From an uncultured Subdoligranulum sp. (GTDB lineage Bacteria > Bacillota > Clostridia > Christensenellales > CAG-314): 28,169 nucleotides of DNA. The stretch's first letter is position 1. Each line of letters starts with the position of its first letter. Location of the stretch: positions 1-28,169 of the forward strand of contig CABUZX010000016.1 in the NCBI GenBank assembly GCA_902496185.1, given 5' to 3'. The notes under the pieces were generated by a model that did not search any database, was not told where the DNA came from, and saw only the letters and a list, made by a program, of their open reading frames with translations. The translations under genes were made by a program, and so were the position numbers. Positions 6,970 to 14,500 of the stretch are shown piece after piece.

Positions 6970-8139
6970 TCAAACCTCCATTACCGTGGCGGAAATCCTG
7001 CCAGAATTTGCGCGATTGTCCTTGCTCGTTGTTTTTTTGTCGGACAAATACGCCAGTAACGGCAACAAAAACGCAACTATTACGGAAACAAAAATATTGA
7101 CGTATCGTCCAAAACCAAACAAAAAAACTTCTTCAATTAAACTTCTCGCGTCTACCAATACGGGCAACAAAACTACGGCTACGGCAAACACAACGTATAT
7201 CCAAAATTCTCTTTTAGGCGGTATCGGTAAATTTTGAGCTTTTTTGTCAAACACCATATCCACACTTTTTAAAAAACAACGCGCGTAAGTAAACAGCAAT
7301 AAAAATATGGCCAATATCCAAACGGAAATCAATAACCAGTCCAACCTACCCGCTACCGAAGTGTTAAAATTAAATTGACTTATTCTTGCAATGGCAATAT
7401 CGCCGTATCCTGCAAGCTCTCCAAATAACGCGACGTATATAACGCACACGAAAATACTTATAATACTCGCCGAACCCACGCCCAAAAGTATTTGCCATTG
7501 ACTTCGCTTGGATTTTTTTGTATCTCCAAGTAAAATCATAACTATTGCGCCGTCACCAAACATAAAATACGACGTTAGCAAAGTTTTGACGACGTCCTGC
7601 GCTCCGTTTTCTACAAGAGGAAGAAGTTTTTCAAAACTACAGTCACTCAAAGACAATACGCTTATGGCAATAAGACATATCGTTATAGGAATAAACAATA
7701 TTTGAGCAAGTCTTGCAATTACTTTAAATCCTCTACTTTGAATAAACCATATCGCAAACAGGGCAATACAAGCAAACACAACCCAATCGCTTTTTAAAAC
7801 GAACGTATTTGTATAAAGCGTCAAAACGTCCAGCAAAACGTACAAAAACTTTACAAAAAAGCACGTTGCAAAAATCAACAATATAACGTCTGCAAAAAAC
7901 TTACCTACGGTATTTTGCAAAATTTCTTTAAAACTTTGATTGTTTTTGTTTAAAGTCAGTCCCCACAATACAAATACAAAACTTATAAAATCAACCACAA
8001 AAGAAAGCGTCATTCCTATCCAAAAGTCCCGTCCGCCTTGGTTAAAACATATATAAGGCATACTGAGCAGTTTGCCTGCAGGTATTATTATGCAAAGCAA
8101 CAAAGCAAGTTGCCCGTATTTAATTTCATTTTGCTTCAT
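6970..8139 (-). CDS. gerB: Germinant receptor subunit B (GerAB family, APC superfamily)
   Basis: A 389-residue membrane protein with about ten hydrophobic segments along the whole chain. It matches the GerAB/spore permease family in length, in the N-terminal pattern (IKYGQLALLL...PAGKLLSMP) and in gene order. GerAB-type subunits are related to amino acid permeases and are known in Bacillus to bind the germinant or channel water and ions. Nothing in the sequence tells which germinant is sensed here. Its start overlaps the 3' end of gerA by 14 nt, and gerC begins 3 nt after it, so the three are one operon. The ATG is preceded by a modest GAGGT ribosome site inside the end of gerA. Confidence 0.93.
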   Translation of the reverse strand: MKQNEIKYGQLALLLCIIIPAGKLLSMPYICFNQGGRDFWIGMTLSFVVDFISFVFVLWGLTLNKNNQSFKEILQNTVGKFFADVILLIFATCFFVKFLYVLLDVLTLYTNTFVLKSDWVVFACIALFAIWFIQSRGFKVIARLAQILFIPITICLIAISVLSLSDCSFEKLLPLVENGAQDVVKTLLTSYFMFGDGAIVMILLGDTKKSKRSQWQILLGVGSASIISIFVCVIYVALFGELAGYGDIAIARISQFNFNTSVAGRLDWLLISVWILAIFLLLFTYARCFLKSVDMVFDKKAQNLPIPPKREFWIYVVFAVAVVLLPVLVDARSLIEEVFLFGFGRYVNIFVSVIVAFLLPLLAYLSDKKTTSKDNRANSGRISATVMEV

Positions 8140-9688
8140 TTTGTCTTACCTCGTTTTTACCTTTTATGCTTTTTGGACGATACAAAAGTTTTTCCAGTGG
8201 TTGCTTGCCGAGCGCGTCCTGCTTGTCACGCAAAATATCCGGAGCAAAGGGAGACGCGTATGGCGTGCCGAAAGACTCAAGACTCACTATATACGCAACG
8301 AAGGACAATCCAAAAAGCGTCAGTCCAAACAATCCCGTCAACGCCCCCACAATCAAAAAGGCAATTCTTAAAACCGTAAACAACAAAGTATTGTCAGGCA
8401 TTGCATAAAGACCTATTCCGCTGAGCGCCCCGATAACCACCGCAGGCGCGCCCAACAATCCTGCTTTTACGGCGGCGTCACCCAAAACAACCGCGCCGAC
8501 GACGGATAAGGATATACCCGCTATTTGGGGCATTCTAAAATTTGCCTCGCGCAAAATGTCAAAAAGAATAAGCACGAGCAACATTTCCTCAAACGGTCGA
8601 AAGGGTATGGCCTGAGTAGAGGTTAATATGGTAATTAAAAACTTTGCAGGAAGTATTTGATAATTAAAGACCTGCAACGCCACGTAGAGCGACGGAACAA
8701 AGATGGCAAGCATTACGCTGATAAGTCTTAAATAACGCCCGGCAGTGGCTGTTTTTGACGACTGGTAATAATCCTCCGCCGCCTGCAAGTCTTCTAAAAA
8801 CATATACGGTACGCTCAACACTATAGGGCTTCCGTCCACTATTAAAGCAACTCTACCTTCAAGCAATTTTGAAGCAATTACGTCGGGACGCTCGGAACTT
8901 CCTACGGTTTTAAAAAATCCGCTTTTGTCGCAATCCAAAAATCTTGCAACGTAACTGCTGTCAAGTATTGCGTCAATATCGATACTTTTAAGTTTTTTCA
9001 TTACCTTGTCTACGGTTTTTTGGTCAACAATTTCTCTCAAAAAACAAACGTAAACCAACGTTTGAGTGTATCTACCGATATTGGTTTCCGTAGCAACAAA
9101 ACTCGGATGTTTGAGACGCTTTTTCAATAAAGACAAGTTGGTTTTGGCGTCCTCGATAAACCCCTCGCGAGGTCCTTTTGAAACGTTGCCCGTGGGTGGT
9201 TCGGCAATGCTCCGCATTTGAGTAAAACGAGTGTCAAAGCATACGCATACGTTTTTGTTGCTTTCTTCAAACACCAAGCAATAACCGTTGAGCAACTTTT
9301 GTATCATACTGTCGAAATCCGTCAGTTTTTCCGAAACGGGATTTACGCAAATCGTATCGCGTACTCTTTCTAAAGTTACGTCCTCTCTGTCCCACTCCAC
9401 CAACGGCTTAATGACGCTTTCTTCTAATATCTTTTCACCCGCCATACTTTCGAGATACAACAATATCCACCCCTTTTGCGAACAAACAGGGCGTAAAACG
9501 CGCTTTTTTAAGTCAGTTTGTTCTCCAAAGGCTTTCGTGATTTTGTCAATAATGCAAAACTCCTGTCCTGTTAAAGCGCTTTTAAATACGTCAACTATTT
9601 TTTTCCACAAATTATTATTTTCCATATTTTTAATGTTTGAAAAAAAGCGTAAATTATTCAAAATTTTCGCTTTGATAAAAAAGTTCAT
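8126..9688 (-). CDS. gerA: Germinant receptor subunit A (GerAA family)
   Basis: Largest subunit of the germinant receptor. The soluble N-terminal domain carries the hallmark EPPTGNVSKGPREGF and then IEDAKTNLSLLKKRLK, and RPDVIASKLLEGRVALIVDG comes just before the membrane part. Four to five hydrophobic segments follow (about 310-470), with PFRPFEEMLLVL and the SFGTPYASPFAP tail, all typical. Recent work on Bacillus GerAA shows that it forms the oligomeric ion channel of the receptor. The start is uncertain: neither the ATG at 9688 nor the ATG at 9625 (which would remove 21 residues) has a visible ribosome site. The shorter form fits family N-termini a little better. No convincing forespore promoter is seen upstream, where the gene shares 116 bp with the divergent collagen-like gene. 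Confidence 0.94.
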   Translation of the reverse strand: MNFFIKAKILNNLRFFSNIKNMENNNLWKKIVDVFKSALTGQEFCIIDKITKAFGEQTDLKKRVLRPVCSQKGWILLYLESMAGEKILEESVIKPLVEWDREDVTLERVRDTICVNPVSEKLTDFDSMIQKLLNGYCLVFEESNKNVCVCFDTRFTQMRSIAEPPTGNVSKGPREGFIEDAKTNLSLLKKRLKHPSFVATETNIGRYTQTLVYVCFLREIVDQKTVDKVMKKLKSIDIDAILDSSYVARFLDCDKSGFFKTVGSSERPDVIASKLLEGRVALIVDGSPIVLSVPYMFLEDLQAAEDYYQSSKTATAGRYLRLISVMLAIFVPSLYVALQVFNYQILPAKFLITILTSTQAIPFRPFEEMLLVLILFDILREANFRMPQIAGISLSVVGAVVLGDAAVKAGLLGAPAVVIGALSGIGLYAMPDNTLLFTVLRIAFLIVGALTGLFGLTLFGLSFVAYIVSLESFGTPYASPFAPDILRDKQDALGKQPLEKLLYRPKSIKGKNEVRQNEAK

Positions 9689-9697
9689 ACTTTTGAC

Positions 9698-9725
9698 TTG
9701 ACAAACGACAAAAAGGGGTTACAAT
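9698..9725 (+). promoter_or_regulatory. Sigma-A-like promoter for the collagen-like gene
   Basis: Perfect TTGACA (9698-9703), 16-nt spacer, TACAAT (9720-9725). Predicted start is near 9732, leaving about 73 nt of leader. The -35 box lies only 10 nt beyond the annotated gerA start, so the divergent genes share control DNA. Confidence 0.65.
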
Positions 9726-9751
9726 CAACCCGCAAAGTCACAAATATAAAA

Positions 9752-9783
9752 AAGGACAAGTTTGTGTGCGTTGACTTGTCCTT
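9752..9783 (+). promoter_or_regulatory. Perfect stem-loop in the leader of the collagen-like gene
   Basis: AAGGACAAGT (9752-9761) pairs perfectly with ACTTGTCCTT (9774-9783) around a 12-nt loop, ending 12 nt before the AGGAGA ribosome site. On plus it is followed by TTAAAAAA rather than T, so it does not look like a plus-strand terminator. On minus it is followed by a T run and could stop antisense transcription heading into gerA. It may also stabilise the mRNA or be bound by a regulator. Confidence 0.6.
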
Positions 9784-9804
9784 AAAAAACAAAAAGGAGA
9801 ATTT

Positions 9805-11457
9805 ATGGCAGTAAACTACATTACCGCAAAACTAAACACGGACAAAACGTTGGTTTTTGACCAAACGGCGGAAGTAAATTCGGGCGAAAACCTTTCCACG
9901 CAATTGCAAATATCCGTACCAAGCAGTTTTGCTGATTTCAACTTTAATCTTGAGTTTTTGTTGCCCGACGACAAAAAATACGCAACGGGATTTATTCCGT
10001 TGCATCTTACGGTAGACGAACAATATATTTTGAACTACACTCCCGACAGAAGTTTGCTGTCAAAACGAGGGAGGGTTTACGTTCAGGTGAGAGGCTCCAA
10101 AACAGACGATACCAACACTACGGAGGTTTTTAAATCCGTAAAGTCCGCAGACGCAAGCTTTGAAGTAAATCCGAGCATTTTTGACGCAAAAGAGCCTTTT
10201 GTTTATAGAGACGTCTTGACGGATATTTGCGAGACGTTAAACCAAGCGCAAACTTTGCTTGACAAAATTCAAACCGATATCAACAACGGTCTTGCAGGCA
10301 AGGACGGTATTACGCCGGAGATTTCTGCAAACGCCACTACCTTGCCGGCAGATCAACAAGCAACCGTTACAAAAAGCGGTACTACCGAAGCGCCTGTTTT
10401 TACCTTTGGAATACCTAAAGGCGAAAAGGGAGATAAGGGAGACAAGGGCGTAAGTATTATATCCATTACAAAAACGAATACCGACAGCCTAATTGATACT
10501 TATACAATAACCTATTCCGACAACACACAGGAAACGTTTAAAATTACTAACGGCAAGCAAGGCGAAACAGGTCTAACAGGCGACAAGGGAGAAAACGGCG
10601 TTACTTTTACACCAAGCATAAATAGCGACGGAATATTGATTTGGACGCGTAGCGACAACGGCGCTGACATACCAAGCCCTACCCCTGTAATTCCCAAAAT
10701 CGGCTTAAACGGAAATTGGTTTTTGGGCGAAACCGACCTTAACGTAAGCGCAAAAGGCTCGACGGGCGACAAAGGAGACAAGGGCATTACCTTTACTCCA
10801 AGTCTTGACGATAGCGGAAACTTGTCTTGGAGCAACGACGGCGGATTGACAAACCCCACAACGGTAAACATAAAGGGCGCAAGGGGCTACAGCGGAACAG
10901 ACGGCGTAACTTATACGCCTTATTTAGACGAAGAAGGTCTCCTCAACTGGTCACGTAGCGACGGAAATATCGACGAAGTACCTTCGCCCACTCCGATTAT
11001 TCCCCAAATAGGCGAAAACGGAAATTGGTTTTTGGGCGAAACCGATCTTGAAGTAAGCGCCTCAGGCGAAACTGGGCCCCAAGGAGAAGCAGGCGCCAAC
11101 GGTACGACTTTTACGCCAAGCGTTGATTCTGCAGGAAATTTATCTTGGAGCAATAACGGCGGATTAAGCAATCCATCCACCGTAAACCTCAAAGGTTTAC
11201 AGGGCGCGCAAGGCTACGGTATTGTAAATATCACCACCCCAACAACGTTAGAATATGGCGAAATGCAACTCGAAGAAATTATGAATACGACCGTGACTAT
11301 TGAAACAAATGAAGAAGTTCTTAAAGTCGGCGATACCTTGATATGCCCTTACTTTAATCTCGATAGCTATACAATGAAAGTTTTTGCAGGAAAAATTACT
11401 AATTTTGACCCCGCGTCAAAAGAAGTCACTTTTATCGCAAAATGGTACTTGTCTTAA
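9805..11457 (+). CDS. Collagen-like, phage-tail-like repeat protein
   Basis: A 550-residue protein. Residues 1-150 look like a beta-rich domain akin to the N-terminal part of phage baseplate or tail fibre proteins of Firmicutes (inference from style, not motif). From about 205 there are short Gly-X-Y tracts (GEKGDKGDKG, GLTGDKGENG, GPQGEAGANG) between repeated modules. Two modules of about 103 residues follow (about 262-364 and 365-468). Each contains VT(F/Y)TP, SPTPxIPxIG, NGNWFLGETDL, TFTPS and GNLSWSNxGG. At DNA level the NGNWFLGETDL segment recurs with a 309-nt period. A C-terminal domain of about 80 residues caps it. There is no signal peptide, as in BclA-type exosporium filaments, and it is divergent from a germination operon. 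A spore surface role or an orphan phage structural gene are both possible. AGGAGA precedes the ATG. Confidence 0.8.
   Translation: MAVNYITAKLNTDKTLVFDQTAEVNSGENLSTQLQISVPSSFADFNFNLEFLLPDDKKYATGFIPLHLTVDEQYILNYTPDRSLLSKRGRVYVQVRGSKTDDTNTTEVFKSVKSADASFEVNPSIFDAKEPFVYRDVLTDICETLNQAQTLLDKIQTDINNGLAGKDGITPEISANATTLPADQQATVTKSGTTEAPVFTFGIPKGEKGDKGDKGVSIISITKTNTDSLIDTYTITYSDNTQETFKITNGKQGETGLTGDKGENGVTFTPSINSDGILIWTRSDNGADIPSPTPVIPKIGLNGNWFLGETDLNVSAKGSTGDKGDKGITFTPSLDDSGNLSWSNDGGLTNPTTVNIKGARGYSGTDGVTYTPYLDEEGLLNWSRSDGNIDEVPSPTPIIPQIGENGNWFLGETDLEVSASGETGPQGEAGANGTTFTPSVDSAGNLSWSNNGGLSNPSTVNLKGLQGAQGYGIVNITTPTTLEYGEMQLEEIMNTTVTIETNEEVLKVGDTLICPYFNLDSYTMKVFAGKITNFDPASKEVTFIAKWYLS
10582..11215 (+). 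repeat. Two 309-nt internal repeats in the collagen-like gene
   Basis: The segment starting GGAAATTGG recurs at 10711 and 11020, a distance of 309 nt or 103 codons, with more than 25 identical bases around it. Flanking modules also align, though with more divergence. The pattern indicates an in-frame duplication. Confidence 0.75.
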
Positions 11458-11520
11458 TAAATTTCAAAATTTCCCTCAATTGACAATTAAATTTTAGTTA
11501 ACAAGCGTTATCGAGTTTAC

Positions 11521-11562
11521 AATAAAAATAAGACTTGGAAATTTCCAAGTCTTATTTTTATT
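11521..11562. terminator. Perfect 42-nt palindrome, bidirectional terminator
   Basis: All 21 base pairs match about the centre of GGAAATTTCC at 11541/11542, with A-rich left and T-rich right arms. It lies between the convergent collagen-like gene and the large lipoprotein gene and can terminate both transcripts. Confidence 0.9.
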
Positions 11563-11573
11563 TTTTTGTTTTA

Positions 11574-14500
11574 CTATACAGCGATAGAAATTTCTGCAAC
11601 TTTCGTGCCGTCTTCTTTTTCCGTCACTTTTACAGTGTAACCGCCGTCTTTTGTTGCGAGCGTGTAAGTAGCCGTTGCTTCGTCATAAGTATAGCTTATT
11701 ACGAGCTTGAGTCTGTTGAGATATCTTACAGCAATAACGTCACCAGAAACAACGTCAATAGCGATATAATTGACACCGTCTTCTGCGTAAATGTAATTTA
11801 CTTGGTAAACGTTTGCGCCACTAATCAAGCCGTCTTCATTGTAAACAAGTTCTACGATAAAGTATTTTCCGTCGTCTTCGAAAGAGTAAGTACCGGACAA
11901 ATCGTCAAATACCGGAGCTTTTGCAGGACGATAATATACGCCGTCGTATTGAATCATTACTACTGCAGCAGTTTCTAAATTAAAGAACGTGCCGGTCTTG
12001 GCTTCTTCGTCACCGTAGGCAAAATAAATTATTTGCTGAATTGTGGATTCTTTTACTGTTTCGCCATTTTCTTCGTAAGTATCAATGTATACGAGCAATT
12101 GAGCGCTACCAGAAACCAAGATATATGCATCAGCGCTTTCATAGTAATTGCTTGACGCAATGTAAACAGCCGTTTCTACGTTGCCTTCTTCCGTTGTCCA
12201 TGAATAACAGAAAAGAATAATCTCGTTGCTGTCAGCACACAAATCAACAAATCTTACACCAACTTCGTCGTAAATTGTCTCTACTGCTTCAGCTACAACC
12301 GAGCAAGTTTCAAACAACGGTACTCCGATAATTTGTTCTTCGCTTTCTTCGCTTTCTTCAGAACCTTCAGATTCTTCAACAACCTTGTCAGTTAAAGTAA
12401 TATGATAATAAACGGTCTTAGTAATTCTGTTTGTTATCTCTGCAAATTCTCTATAAACGTAGATATATTCATCTGCGCTTATCAACATCATGTCGCGTTC
12501 CAATACGACGCCGTCTTTCTTCAACGTCAAGTCATATACGCCACCAATTTCATAATTATCCGTATAATCAGTGTAAACAACTCTTTCGAGATTGATTTCA
12601 TAATTATCGTCATACATGGTTTGTGAACGTGTAAACGCTACTACTTGATAAAGAGCACCATACGTACTATTAACACCGAGCACCAAAGTAAGCGTATAGT
12701 TGTAACCGTCTTTACCAGTTATATTGATAATGAAGGTTCCGTTTTCTTGCTTGATGGTTGAGTCTTTAGCATCAACAATGTCACCGTTCAAGTCTACCAT
12801 ACCGCCATTTGCCAACATTGCAGTAGCTTCGTTAGAAATGAAAGCAGTCGTAGCAGAAGAAGTTACGATATTACCTTCTACGTCGTAAGTTGCCTTCATT
12901 GATACGGTACCCATAAAGTCGTCTTCAGGCAAACCAAAAAATGGGAGATAACCTTTGATTGATAACCAAGTATAAGAAGTTGCCTCTATGTCAAATCCCA
13001 TAGACAAAACTTCATAAGTTGCTTCGTCTCCGGTGTAATTTAACTTAATGTCATATCTATATATGTCATAAGAGAGGTAAGTTTCAAGTTCATTGGTTTC
13101 TTCGTTACGTTCTCTTACAAGAACAGCCGCTATCTCTGATTCATAGCCGACAAGAGCTATAGCTACAGAAACAGCAAATTCTTCCGAACCTGCAGGAGTA
13201 AAGCGCATATCGGCAATCATGTACTTTTGTCCGCTAACGAACATTACAAAATTGTCTTTAGTTGCTTCTTCTCTTACAAAGTTAAGTTGATAACCCGTGT
13301 TTTCGTAATAATTTTTATTTTGATAAGTAATAACTTCAGCAAAGCGACCAAAGTTTTCTTCTACGTAACCAAACTTATTTGCATTTTCGCTGTCTGGTTC
13401 ATAACGATAAATCGTAACGTCACCGTTTACTACGTTGTAATAAAGTCTTTCCGTACCACCGAATATAGCATATCCGTACTTAGAGAATTGCAATGCATCT
13501 AAATCGGTTGTATAGTAACCTCTCGTAGTAAAGTTAGATTGATACGCATTTCCCGTAGCAATATCATACGTATAAATGCATGCATCTGATTGAGCATTGT
13601 TTACGTAATAGAACGTGTCGTCAGAAATCAAAGTATAAGTACCTGTCTCTATAGCGCCTTCGGAATCATATCTCGTTGCAAATCCATAACCGTCCAAAAC
13701 AATCATAGACCAATCATCAGGATTGATAAAGGTTGCTACGACTTCCTTGTTGTAAGAATAGAAAGCATAATAATAACTTCCGTTAGAATTATAGTATCCG
13801 AACAAACCTTGAATTGTTATATCCTTTGCGCCGTCTTTAAACGTAAGAGTATAATTTTCGTCATTTGCAACGTACGTACCGTTAGTGTCGATATCTACGC
13901 GTTCATATTCTTGGGTTTCTTCGTTAAGTACATTTGTATAAACGGTCAATTTTCCATAACCGTCAAACTCCATAAAGTAACCGTCAAATATTCCGTTTTC
14001 AATAAACAAATAGGTTCCGTATTCAAAACCGCGTACCGTAAAGGTCTTTGTTGCAAGGTCAATATCAAAGTAAACGGTTGTTGTAGACGTACCGTTAGTC
14101 AAAGAAAGCGTAATAACGTTTTCTGTCGGAATTGAGTACAAACCTTGTACCGTTGCTCCGCCTTCACCGCCGGTTACGTATTCCAAAGCATAACCAAAGC
14201 CGTCCAACTTAATGATGCCTTCGCCTTCTTTTTCAGTAAAGGTACCGTTTATTTCGTTGTTATATTTTGCAAAGAAGTAATAACGACCGTTAGAGAAAGT
14301 TATATACTTAAAGGTAATTGTTGCGCCTTCTTCCGTAGCGCCAGTAAATTCATAAACGTCAAAACCTATTATAGCGGACGTTTCGTCAAGAGCTTTAATG
14401 GTTCCGTTGTATATTGTTTCTTCAATTGGTTTGTTATCTTCGTCATATTTGGTTATAACGTACGTTGCGTTACCCTTACCGTCGAAATCCAAATATATAC

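Noticed and set aside
9625..9665. Sigma G promoter for gerA (GAATA ... CATTAAA)
   Set aside because: The spacer is 19 nt and the -10 has a mismatch, and it would start transcription at or inside the coding region.
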